Part shown: in pieces, positions 9,017 to 19,800 of the stretch | How positions within the stretch are numbered: the stretch's first letter is position 1 | Layout of the letters: each line of letters starts with the position of its first letter | From: DATJSN01 sp035504095 | Lineage (GTDB): Bacteria; Planctomycetota; Phycisphaerae; WQYP01 | Direction of reading: 5' to 3' | Length of the DNA stretch: 64,000 nt | Assembly (NCBI GenBank): GCA_035504095.1 | Contig: DATJSN010000099.1 | Coordinates: 13,282-77,281, forward strand | Made by a program: the position numbers and the translations under genes | The notes under the pieces: model-generated | Database searches by the model: none | Seen by the model: the letters and a program-made list of their open reading frames with translations, nothing else | Told to the model about the DNA's origin: nothing

Positions 9017-12000
9017 TTTAATGCCCCCTTATTGAGTTTTGATCGCCGACGCGTCAAACTTAAAATCATTGATCCCATGCCCAGCAACAGAAGCCCGCCC
9101 GGTTCGGGCACATCGGATGGCGACGAAGAGGAAAAGGTCAATCCACCGCTACTTTGGGCGCTTCCGCCAACTTCCTGAGAGCCCAGAGCGCGAACCACAT
9201 CGTCCAGGTCCGCTGCATCTACCGTGGTGCCGCCGTCAAAGGCATATTCACTCCACACAGGATTACCATTCGGATCTAATGTCGAGGCGCCTAATCCACG
9301 CACTACGTCATCCAGGTCCGCGGCATTCACCGAACCGGCTCCCAACCAGTCGCCGTCCGATCGCTCCAGAACTACAAAATCGTCGTCCGAGTAATTCAGC
9401 ACCGCCCAGACCGTGTCATTGGCCGTGTTAATCCCGTAATCACCCACCACATCCTGGCCGGCGTAGGCGCCGTTAAATTCCACAGGCGTTGCACCAGTAA
9501 GCAGGGCCGCCGAGACAAATGTCCCTGTTTCAAGCGACTGACCATCGGCCACTGACGTGCTCGGGTTATACGCCGCCAGCACGGGACTGAGCACTCCGTC
9601 TGAGGAAGCCACTGAATAACTCATTTGGAGTACGTACGTATCAGAGTTGGTGCCGTTAATCGTCGCTACGTCACTCAGAAGTTGCGTATTGTTGGATGGC
9701 GCATCCGCGAACTGCACCGCCAATGACGTAGCGGTACTCGCCGTACCGCCAAGGAATTGAACGGTTGTCTGACGGCTATTGGAGCTGTCGTTGGCTGGAC
9801 GCTGGATGTAGAACCCGTTATAGGATTGATTCTGAGCCAGCGCCGCTGTGTAGATTGTCGAACCGAGCGTAAAACCCGCGGGTACTGTGTTAACCACACT
9901 GGCCGTGTATTTATTTTGGTAATTATCCGGATTGTCGTTCATCATCGTGATATCCCAGGACAATCCCGAATTAAGTGTGGGCAAATTTACCGTATTAAAT
10001 GAACCACTCATAATACCGCCGGCCGCGTTGATCAGCGTATAACTGTCTCCGCTGGCAAGCGGTGTGGAATTTGACGTCGAAACCGCCAGAGCGCCGCCCA
10101 ATGCCACAGTTCCCGAACTACCCGTAACCAGTTCGTCATTGGGCGGCGATTCAGCATTTGCGGGATCAACTTGCGCGGAGAAAGTCCCGTCAAGCGTTAC
10201 ATTTCCATTAACCGTCAATGGGCCGATCGCGTCGCCTGGAGAAAGATTCCCGCTGGCAGTCACTGTTACATTACCAACCACCGTTCCATTGCCATTGAGT
10301 TCCTGAGAGCCTGAGCCGCCAAGCGAAAAACCGCCGGAGACGGCGGACACATTAAATATTCCGCCGCTTTGCACAGTAATCAAAGGAGTAAGCATTCTTG
10401 CGGAAGAACTGGCGACCAGCGTGGAAGCATTATTAATAATTGTGCTGCCTTCATTGATAATTGTTCCACCCAACGTCAGATTGGTAACGGTTGAACCATC
10501 ACCCACAACCAGATTACCGTTGCCGCTGATTTTTCCGTTAAGTGTTTCAGTATTAGCGCCGGAAATTTTCAAGGTACCGCTGGTGATGGTTGTAGTTCCG
10601 GTATAACTTAAAGTGCCCTTGAACGTCTGTGTTCCGGTGCTATTGTCCACGAGGGACAGCGCACCCGCACTGGCTCCATTGGAAATACTTCCACCAAAGG
10701 TTTGACTTGTATTGTCGCCGCCGAAGGTTAACGTCACAGCGTTGGTGCTTCCAACATTATTTATCGCTCCGCCCGTACCCTGCAGATTGGCGAAAGTTTC
10801 ATTATGACCATCAAGCTCAAGCGTACCGGCGTTAACGGTTAATGCTCCTGTGCCCAAAGTATTGGTCGCAGCAGCAATTAGCGTTCCACCGTTTACGACT
10901 GTACCGCCGGAATAGGTATTAGGACCGCTGATGGTCAGAGTGCCGCTTTTTACCGCCAGTTCAGTCAGACCAGCACCGTTTTTAATCGTTCCTGAGAACG
11001 TGCTGGATGTTGTACCGCCGGCAAAGGTCAGTGCCGCCACGGACGAGCCGTTATTGGTAATGGTTCCATTACTGCCGGATATTATCGCCAGACTCCCCAC
11101 AGTTGCACCGATGCCGTCTAAATCGAGCGTTCCGCTGTTTGTGCCGTCACCGAAAGTCAAGCTGCTGCCGGTGGGAATAGCTGAACCGTTGCCGATGATC
11201 AATGTACCCTGACCGATTTGAGTACCGCCTGTATAGCTATTGGCGATCGAAAGCGTAAGACTGCCGGTACCTTCTTTAACCAGACTCGTTGACCCGCCAA
11301 TTGAACCAGTTCCACTGATCACATAATTGCCGGTGCTATTGTTGACCATTACTGAAGCCGGTGTCACAGCCGTGTTCAGAGTCACGTTGTAATTTGAAAC
11401 GCTTTTGCTGTTCCATGTGTCATCGAAATTAACGGCCACATTCTGATAGTATTCGCTTAAAGCCAGACCGCTTGCGTTGTACCAGTTATAATTGCTCTGA
11501 ACATCCCAATTTTCACCATTGCCGCTTGGAGAACTTGATGACGTACCCGTCCAATAGAGGACCATTGACGAAATTTGCATGCTGTTGGAATAAAAAGATT
11601 GCGTTCCTTCGGTTCCCAGATTGTCGTTATACAACATCAACTGATTCAGCGGTAACGATTCGTCCTCACTGTTCTGATTGGTTAATATTTCATTGTAGAA
11701 AGATTCCGCCGTGCCCTGATTAGAGCTTAGCGGCGTAACAGTAAGAGTAAAACTTGTTGAAGAGGTAAGAGTAAAAGTAACGGTCAGTCCGTTGCCGTTA
11801 TTCTCGGTGGAACTGCCGTCATGAACCGACTTAATCCCAGTCAAAACATGGTTGGAAAAACCTGATGATTTTGTAGCATAGCCGCCGGAATCAAAGGCGT
11901 AATATGTTCCGCTGCCAAACGCGGCGAATTCAAAGAGCGGCGTGGAATAGCCACCATTGGGATACGGATTTCCCGTGAGATTTTGAAGTTGGAAACCTTC

Positions 12001-12516
12001 CGAGCCTTGTGTACCCATATTTCCTGTGGCAATGTTGATGCTGAAAGATTCGCCCACAGCAAGATTGGAACTAAACGGCCGATAACCAACTTGGCCAACT
12101 GGATCGACCGGCTCAACGTCACTGCTCCACATGTCCCATGAATTGCCCTCTGAGGGATTGAATGGATTCTGATCAGTGTTAATGTTTGGACTGGCTGTGG
12201 TACCGAAAAGATCATACGCCGATGAGTCGTTAAACCCCCACGTACTACTCTGATCCACCCCGGAACCTGTCGAGTTGGATCCAAATGTGGGAGTACCTAC
12301 CCACCAACTGGAAAATCCGCTTCCGCCATTTTGTCCGGTGCTCCACTGCCCGCCCGAATAGGGGGAATTCGATGCGTTATCCGAAGCGAGGCTCGCAGCG
12401 CCGCACGTGGCGCTGCGAGCCATTACTCCGACCAATCCCGCTAAAGCCGCAGCCATTATAATGCGGCGACTTTTCGGGTTGTAAACAGCAGCAGCGCCTC
12501 CAAGCTTGGCCGCCAT
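9013..12516 (-). CDS. Beta-strand repeat PEP-CTERM surface protein with dockerin-like segment
   Basis: A 1167-residue exported protein. After a signal peptide (hydrophobic IIMAAALAGLVGVMA near residue 20) come about 300 residues of unassigned beta-rich sequence, then autotransporter-associated beta-strand repeats (PF12951-type: LVKEGTGSLTLS, NSYTGGTQIGQGTLIIG). Two dockerin-like EF-hand repeats follow (GSVNAADLDDVVRGLG, TTVDAADLDDVVRALG). The tail DVPEPGGLLLLGMGSMILS plus RRR is PEP-CTERM. No C-terminal beta-barrel is present, so it is not a true autotransporter. The last 350 residues are closely related to the C-terminus of the giant protein at 13819-20907. The open frame extends to a TTG at 12591, but ATG 12516 has GGAG five bases upstream. 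It is the middle gene of the operon. Confidence 0.85.
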   Translation of the reverse strand: MAAKLGGAAAVYNPKSRRIIMAAALAGLVGVMARSATCGAASLASDNASNSPYSGGQWSTGQNGGSGFSSWWVGTPTFGSNSTGSGVDQSSTWGFNDSSAYDLFGTTASPNINTDQNPFNPSEGNSWDMWSSDVEPVDPVGQVGYRPFSSNLAVGESFSINIATGNMGTQGSEGFQLQNLTGNPYPNGGYSTPLFEFAAFGSGTYYAFDSGGYATKSSGFSNHVLTGIKSVHDGSSTENNGNGLTVTFTLTSSTSFTLTVTPLSSNQGTAESFYNEILTNQNSEDESLPLNQLMLYNDNLGTEGTQSFYSNSMQISSMVLYWTGTSSSSPSGNGENWDVQSNYNWYNASGLALSEYYQNVAVNFDDTWNSKSVSNYNVTLNTAVTPASVMVNNSTGNYVISGTGSIGGSTSLVKEGTGSLTLSIANSYTGGTQIGQGTLIIGNGSAIPTGSSLTFGDGTNSGTLDLDGIGATVGSLAIISGSNGTITNNGSSVAALTFAGGTTSSTFSGTIKNGAGLTELAVKSGTLTISGPNTYSGGTVVNGGTLIAAATNTLGTGALTVNAGTLELDGHNETFANLQGTGGAINNVGSTNAVTLTFGGDNTSQTFGGSISNGASAGALSLVDNSTGTQTFKGTLSYTGTTTITSGTLKISGANTETLNGKISGNGNLVVGDGSTVTNLTLGGTIINEGSTIINNASTLVASSSARMLTPLITVQSGGIFNVSAVSGGFSLGGSGSQELNGNGTVVGNVTVTASGNLSPGDAIGPLTVNGNVTLDGTFSAQVDPANAESPPNDELVTGSSGTVALGGALAVSTSNSTPLASGDSYTLINAAGGIMSGSFNTVNLPTLNSGLSWDITMMNDNPDNYQNKYTASVVNTVPAGFTLGSTIYTAALAQNQSYNGFYIQRPANDSSNSRQTTVQFLGGTASTATSLAVQFADAPSNNTQLLSDVATINGTNSDTYVLQMSYSVASSDGVLSPVLAAYNPSTSVADGQSLETGTFVSAALLTGATPVEFNGAYAGQDVVGDYGINTANDTVWAVLNYSDDDFVVLERSDGDWLGAGSVNAADLDDVVRGLGASTLDPNGNPVWSEYAFDGGTTVDAADLDDVVRALGSQEVGGSAQSSGGLTFSSSSPSDVPEPGGLLLLGMGSMILSLTRRRSKLNKGALK

Positions 12517-12597
12517 ACACTCTCCAAAACTCCAGAGGTCTACTGCAGGGTCTGAAGTCAAAAACTTCAACCTTGCACTACAACTTCTCAATGTACC

Positions 12598-13539
12598 TTA
12601 GATTTTCCTCCGGCGACGCAAAATCAAGCCAATACCACCTGCGGCTAACAAACCTAATGAAGCGGGCTCTGGCGTGATAGCCAAGTCATTAAAATATTCA
12701 TCTCCGGTGTTCTGGGTATTATTATCAAATACGTCAACTTGCTGCATTGGGCCATTTTCAGAGCCCGAGTAACTGAAATAAGTAGCGGTTTCGGGCACGT
12801 TGGTCACATTAATTGTATATGGGTTTAGTCCATCAGGATTATTACCGACATATACTGTTGCAACAATTCCACCGTTTAAGTCGCCGTATGTGATGTCCCC
12901 ATAGGTTTGATTCTCGCCGGTAAGAAGGTCCGTACCATTATTATCAGTTAATGTCATACCATCGGAATCTCCACCTTCATATTTGAGTGTTATATCTGGA
13001 TTGGCACCTGCACTGGCGCCTTGTCCCGTATCAAGACTGAAACCGAAATATTGACCGGAACCACCAATTGCAGCGGACAACAAATCAATACTAAAAATCT
13101 GGCTATATAGCGTCCCAAGACCGGAAGGATCCTGATAGCCGGAAGGGTTGGGTAAGAATGGACGATATAAATCAATTCTTCCGTTGGCGGGATTGCCGCT
13201 ATTGGCATAGGTTGCCCAAGCGTAGCCTCCACCGTTATTAGAATTACCGCTGCCTGATTGAATGGGTGCAGAGACGTTGCCGTTATAACCCTCGTCCAAG
13301 TAGGTGCCAACATACGGCGGATTGTTGGCATTGGATAAAACAATTGTCCATGGCCCAAAGCCGGTGCCATATGAACTGCCAGTCCAACCACCTCCGGCAT
13401 AATTCGATGCAGTATCAAATGCTGCAAGCGCCGCCATACTGGTTTTACATGATAATCCAATTGTCGCTGCGGCAATCGCCATGGATGCCATAACCGGCAA
13501 ATTTTTACGTATAAAACCCGATTTCACGCCAATAGACAT
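12598..13539 (-). CDS. PEP-CTERM exported protein, first gene of the amylase operon
   Basis: A 313-residue protein with an N-terminal signal (GFIRKNLPVMASMAIAAATIGL) and a PEP-CTERM tail (TPEPASLGLLAAGGIGLIL plus RRRRK). The body is a Gly/Asn/Asp-rich beta domain with no motif I recognise. An in-frame GTG/ATG-proximal extension reaches 13587, but GGGAGGAA lies just ahead of the ATG at 13539 and the signal peptide begins there. The downstream repeat protein follows after 81 bases. The shared operator promoter lies 50 bases upstream, so induction would include the whole operon through the GH13 gene. Role unknown; surface glucan binding is a guess from context only. Confidence 0.8.
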   Translation of the reverse strand: MSIGVKSGFIRKNLPVMASMAIAAATIGLSCKTSMAALAAFDTASNYAGGGWTGSSYGTGFGPWTIVLSNANNPPYVGTYLDEGYNGNVSAPIQSGSGNSNNGGGYAWATYANSGNPANGRIDLYRPFLPNPSGYQDPSGLGTLYSQIFSIDLLSAAIGGSGQYFGFSLDTGQGASAGANPDITLKYEGGDSDGMTLTDNNGTDLLTGENQTYGDITYGDLNGGIVATVYVGNNPDGLNPYTINVTNVPETATYFSYSGSENGPMQQVDVFDNNTQNTGDEYFNDLAITPEPASLGLLAAGGIGLILRRRRKI

Positions 13540-13590
13540 TTCGTTCCTCCCAAAAAACCACCCATCAAAATAAATGTACGCGACCAAAAG

Positions 13591-13618
13591 AGTTTAACCG
13601 GTTTACCGAATTTGTCAA
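13591..13618 (-). promoter_or_regulatory. Promoter with LacI-type operator for the PEP-CTERM/amylase operon
   Basis: On the minus strand TTGACA (13613-13618), 16 bases, then TAAACT (13591-13596). The near-palindrome GTTTAACCGGTTTACC (13592-13607) covers the -10 box and most of the spacer. It differs from the perfect palindrome at 5795 in two positions of one half-site. Leader about 45 bases. Confidence 0.8.
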
Positions 13619-13791
13619 GAAAATTTTATGGTTTTCTATGTTTTTCATAAAAATAATGCTTTCTTTATGGCGATTCAGCACCGTAATGCGCAACGCCATG
13701 TTTGAACTTCAGGTCCACCGTCCGCATTTTCATTCCTCAGTCTAATTTCATGCCGAGAAATAAATAGCAAACTTAGGCTGTACTCAATATT

Positions 13792-13815
13792 AAAACAGGC
13801 TAAATAACCTGTTTT
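13792..13815 (-). terminator. Hairpin terminator after the giant repeat gene
   Basis: AAAACAGG and CCTGTTTT form an 8-bp stem with an 8-base loop, starting 4 bases past the stop codon of the 2362-residue protein; the distal arm ends in four T followed by AATATT on the transcribed strand. It is a plausible intrinsic terminator, though the stem is AT-rich. Confidence 0.55.
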
Positions 13816-13818
13816 ATA

Positions 13819-16800
13819 TCACTTTTTCCGCCGGCGAATCATCATACCCACGGCACCCACGGCCAATAATGCCAATGAACCCGGTTCCGGCACATCCGAC
13901 GGGCTGGAGAACGTCAGACCGCCGCCGACGCCGGCCGCTTCACCGGCTGCTTCCTGAGCGCCTAGGCCACGAACCGTGTCGTCCAGGTCCGCGGCATCCA
14001 CGCCGGTGCTGCCGTCAAAGGCGAACTTGCTCCAGACCGCATTACCATTCGGATCCAGTGTCGAGCCGCCTAATCCACGCACCACGTCATCCAAGTCCGC
14101 CGCATTCACCGAACCGGTTCCCAACCAGTCGCCGTCCGCACGCTCCAGAACCACAAAATCGTCGTCTGAGTAATTCAATACCGCCCAGACCGTGTCATTG
14201 GACGTGTTAATCCCGTAATCGCCTACCACGTCCTGGCCGGCGTAGGCGCCGTTGTATTCCACAGGCGTGCCGCTGGTGTTCAGCAGCACCGCCGAGACAA
14301 AGGTGTTGGTTATCAGAGACTGACCATCGGCAGTCGTCGTGTGTGGGTTATACGCGGCCAGCACGGGACTCAGCGCTGAACCGCTCTGCGGCGCCACCGA
14401 ATAGCTCATCTGGAGCACATATGTATCTGAACCGGTTCCATCAATCACTGCCATGTCGCTTAATAGCGGGTACTGGGCGTTACCGGCAGGAGCATTCTGG
14501 AATTGCACAGAAAGCGTTGTACCCGTAGGAGAACTTACACTCCCACCGAGAAACTGAACATTGGTTTGACGACTTCCGGCGCCGGCAAGCCGCTGAATGT
14601 AAAATCCGTTATAGGATTGATTCTGTGCAAGTGCCGCGGTGTAGAACCGAGTGCCTGACGTAAAGCCTGTGGGCACTGTGTTTACCACACTAATTGTATA
14701 ATTACTCTGCGGTGTGACCGTGTTCATCAGTGTGGTATCCCACGTCAGACCGGAATTCAGCGTTGGAAGATTGACCGTACTAAAGGCACCGCCGGTAATT
14801 CCACCTGTGGCACTGATCAGGGTGTAACTTTCACCATTGGTCAATGGATCAGAATTTGATGGCGTCACCGTTAACGTTCCACCCAGGCTAACGGTTCCAG
14901 AATTGCTGGTCACTAATTGATCGTTAGGCGGTGATTCATTATTGTCTGGATCGACCTGCGCGGAAAACGTCCCATCCAAATTCACATTGCCGGTAACTGT
15001 CAGCGGACCGATGGCGTCACCCGGGGAAAGGTTGCCTTGTGCACCCACTGTGATGTTACCAATTACATTCCCATTGCCGTTAAGTTCCTGAGCATTAGAA
15101 CCGCCCAAAACGAACCCACCGGAAACCGCTGAAACGTTAAAAGCTCCATTGGATTGAACCGTAATCAGGGAGCTGTTCGCAATCGAGCCGGACGCGCCGA
15201 GGGCCAATGTGCCGCCATTGATCGTTGTATTACCAGAATAGGTGTTGGCTGAACTGAGCGTTAATGAACCGCTATTGACTGTCAACACGGTTTGTGAGGT
15301 TCCATTCTGGATAGTACCTGAGAAGGTGCTTGCGGCATTCGTTCCGCCGGCAAAAGTAAGAGTGGCAGATTGTGTACCATTGTTGGTTACGGTTCCATTG
15401 CTACCGGCTGTTACCGCCAAAGCTCCTACCGTTGCGCCTATGCCGCCTAGATCAAGAGTTCCATTATTGGTTCCATCGCCAAAAGTAACACTGCTGCCGG
15501 AGGGTATTGCAGAGCTATTGCCTACAATCAGTGTACCGTTACCAATAGTCGTACCGCCGGTAAAACTATTGGCTGTTGAAAGTGTGAGGCTGTCGGATCC
15601 CTCCTTAACCAGACTCGTTGAACCGGCGATGGAGCCAGTTCCGCTGATGATGTAATTGCCGGCGCTGTTGTTCACGCTCACCGAACCGGGCATCACAGTG
15701 GTATTCAGAGTCACCGTGTACGTATTTACCGGCGAACCGTTGGCAGTATCGTCAAAATTGACATTGTCGGTATCCGCATAAGTTGCATTGGCTAAGGAAT
15801 CGGTTGAATCATACCAGTTGGTGCTGCTGGTATCCCAGGCAGGTGACAGTGAACCAGTCCAGTACAAAGTCGCCGGCGTCGATTCGCCACCGCCAACGGT
15901 AATAATATATTCGTCTGAGTTTATAGACTTATGCCACGTCAAACCGACGGGCAAGGCCGGCAGATCAATTGTGGCAAATGCACCGTTGATTCCACCAGGG
16001 GCATCAATCAGAGTATAGGTATCGCCCTGGACAAATGGATCGGCATTGAATCCAGTTACATCCAATATACCGGCCAGAGTCATCTCGCCGCTGCCGCTAA
16101 GAATCAATTCGTCGTTATCGTTCGAGAGATCTGCATCGGCCTGAAACTCCAGTGTGCTGCCGCCAGTGCCGACAGTAGTTAGAGCAACATTCCCTTCAAC
16201 GGTTATTGTTGAAAGAGCCGGTCCAGGATCGGTTACATTCAGGGTGCCATTAGCGCCGATAGCCAAAGTGCCTGCGCCCCCCCCCACTATTACTTCACCT
16301 ACACTGCCTGCATCAGGTAGATAATGCGACAGACCACCAGTAAGTGTTTGCAGTGTTGCTCCGCCACCGATGGTAAATGTGCTGGCGTTGGGACTAAATG
16401 TTCCAAATACACTGATGGTTGCACTGGCCATTGATGAAACGGACGTGCCTAAAGCCAGCGTACCATAATCATTAATCTGTGTGTTGCCGGTATAGTTTAA
16501 AGCGCCATTCAGCGTCAAATTGAACGGAACATTTGTGTAGCCGCCAACGTCTAAATTCCCGGCGCCGGCGTTAAAGTTACCGTTGAGTGTTTCGGGGTTT
16601 GTACCACCAGTAATGACCAGCGTGCCACCTGTAAGCGTAGTAGCTCCGCTGTAGCTGAGCGCCCCTTGAAGGTTCAGCGTGCCGCCGGTTACCTTCAAAC
16701 TCGTCTGACTGTTTCCATCATGAATTGCGCCGGTAAAGGTGCTGGAACCGCCGTCAAAAGTCAGTGCTGCGGCTTGAGTACCATTGTTGGTGATGGTTTG

Positions 16801-19800
16801 GGCTCCCGTACCGACCACAGACAGACCGCCGACTGTGGCGCCGATGCCGTTAAGGTCCAGCGTGCCGCTGTCATTGTTGGAATCGCCGAACGTAACGGTG
16901 CCGCCAGTGGGGATGGCCGAACTGTTGCCCACGATCAAAGTGCCGTTGCCGACGGTTGTAGTGCCGGTATAGGTATTTGCCGTAGAAAGCGTTAAGTTGT
17001 CGGTACCTTCCTTGAGCAACGTAGCACTGCCACCAATGGAACCAGTGCCACTGATGACATAATTGCCGGCGCTATTATTCACGGTAACTGAATAGGGCTG
17101 AACAGTTGTGTTCAGGTTCACATTGTAATTGCCGCTGGTGTTGTGAGCATCGTCAAAAGTGACTCCATAACCATCCATATAAACGCTTGGGGTATCACTG
17201 GGAGTTTCCCAATTGACGGTATTGTTAATGTCCCACGCATTGTTTGGCGATTGTGCACCGGTCCAGTACAAAGCCAGAGCTTCAAGAGAAATCACATAGC
17301 CGGAAGAATTTATCGTTGTGACCCATTCAGAAGAGGTTGGAATCGGGAGTGTACTCAGATTTGAAGTGGAAAATCCGGTACCCGTCGCGTCAGAAATCAG
17401 GGTATAGCTTGAACCAGTCTTGAATGTATCACCATCGGTTGGGACTAAATCAAGCGTCCCACCATCAATAGTGGCTACATCACCAGCTCCCATGACCACT
17501 TCGTCATTCGTTCCTGTTGTATCCGGATTAATCCTTACCATTAGAGTGCCGCCCGATGTGCCAAAACTGAGATTGCCATCGATGGTAAGCGTAGCCTCAC
17601 CGACCGCATTAAATGGTTCCAAAGTTCCATCGGGGCCAATCGTTAAGGTCGAGGCGGAGGTAATTGTGGCGGTGTTGCCTGCACCGCCAGGATCACCCGT
17701 GGTATGACCGCCAGTAAGCGTTTGGGGCGCCGAGCCGCCGAGCATAAATCCGCTGGTATCTTCAAGGTTTAAATTACCGTATACAGCGATTGATGAACTG
17801 GCAATTGATGAAGTATTTGAACCCAAGTTCAGAGTAGCATAGCTATCAACTTTTATTGTGCCAGCAGAGTTAATCGCTCCGTTGAGTGTCAAATCAGTTG
17901 AATTAGTGCCATCGCCGACAATCAGACTGCCTGCCGTGCCGCCGGCAAAAGCGCCATTGAGCTGGTAATTATGCGGGCCGCCGATCTGTAAGATACCGCC
18001 GTTGAGCGTGGTGGTTCCGCTGTAACTGAGAGTTCCGTTGAGCAGCAGTGTACCGCTATTGACCGTTAGGCTGGTCTGACTGCTGCCATCCTGGATTGTA
18101 CCGCCAAAAGTGCTTGATGTTGTGCCGCCGGCAAATGTCAATGCCGCAGCCTGTGTGCCGTTATTGGTGATGTATCCAGCGCTACCTTTTACCATAGCCA
18201 GACTTCCTACCGTCGCGCCAATGCCTCCAAGATCAAGGTATGCACTATCTTCGTCTGCATCGCTGAATGTCACCGCTCCGCCGACAGGTATGGCCGAAGC
18301 ATTGCCAACAATCAAAGTGCCATTCTGGATTTGGGTGCCACCGGTATATGTGTTCGCCGTGGAAAGCGTTAGACTCGCGGAACCTTCTTTTACCAAGCCT
18401 GTGAAACCACCTATAGTCCCGGTTCCGCTGATAACGTAATTGCCCGCACTGTTGTTTACGGTTACCCCTCCCGGCATCACGGTGGTATTGAGTGTGACAT
18501 TGTAATTTCCGTTATTGTGGGCATCGTCAAAAATGACCAAGTCGCCATCGTTATAGACGATGGGGTTAATGCTGTCGGTGACATCATTCCAATTTTGGCT
18601 TGTGTTGATGTCCCACAAACCATTGCCTGAGTAATTATTCCAATAAATGGTTGGAGAAAAAATGGAAATCTCGTACGCTGACGAAGTTTCTGTCGTGATC
18701 CATTGCTGACCGGCCCCAAGTACCGGCAGATCTACAGTTGCGAATGAACCGGTGATGCCGTCTGAGGGATCTGATATCAGCGTATAGCTATCACCACTGG
18801 TAAAGCGATCGGCATTGTACGCAGTTACATCCAATATACCGCCCAGAGTTATCCCGCCGGAAACATCCAATTCATCATTCGTACCCGTTAGATCTGGATC
18901 GACTTGCAGTTCCAACGTGCTGCCGCCGGTACCGACAGTAGTGAGCGCAACATTGCCTTCAACGGTCATCGCAGCCAAAGCGGGACCCGGATTGGTGACA
19001 TTTAGCGTGCCATTAGCGCCGATATCCAAAGTACCGCTACCGCCGCCTACGATTACTTCACCGACACTTCCTGCATGGGGATCTAAATAAACCAGGCCAC
19101 CTTCGAGCGTTTGTGCCGTTGAGCCGCCACCGATGGTAAATGTGCTGGCGTTGGGACTAAATGTTCCAAAAACATCGATAAGGGAACTGGCCATTGATGA
19201 AACGCTTGAGCCCAGAGTAAGCGTGCCGTAGCTATTAATCTGAGTGGTGCCGGTATAGTTCAAGGTTCCGTTGAGTGTCAAATTGAACGAAACATCCGTA
19301 TAGCCGCCAATGGTCAGATTCCCAGTGCCGGCGTTAAAATTGCCGTTGAGCGTTTCAGGGTTGGTGCCGCCGGTAATAATCAACGTACCGCCAGAGAGTG
19401 TTGTAGCGCCGCTGTAGCTTAGCGCCCCTTGAAGGTTTAGCGTGCCGCTGGTGACCGTTAAACCTGTCTGACTGCCGCCATTCACTATCGTGCCGGTAAA
19501 AGTACTTGAACCAGTACCACCGGCAAAAACCAGTGCCGCGGCCTGTGAGCCATTGTTGATGATAGTACCGCTGCCTCCCGTTGCAGTACTCAAACTTCCG
19601 ACTGTTGCGCCAATTCCACCGAGATCCAGGGTACCGGCATGGCTTCCATCTCCAAAACTTACACTGCTGCCGGTGGGAATCGCCGAGCTATTGCCTATAA
19701 TGAAAGTGCCGTTACCAATGGTGGTTCCACCAGTATATGTGTTTGTCGTGGAGAGCGTCAGACTATCTGTACCTTCCTTGGTCAGACTAGCGCTGCCACC

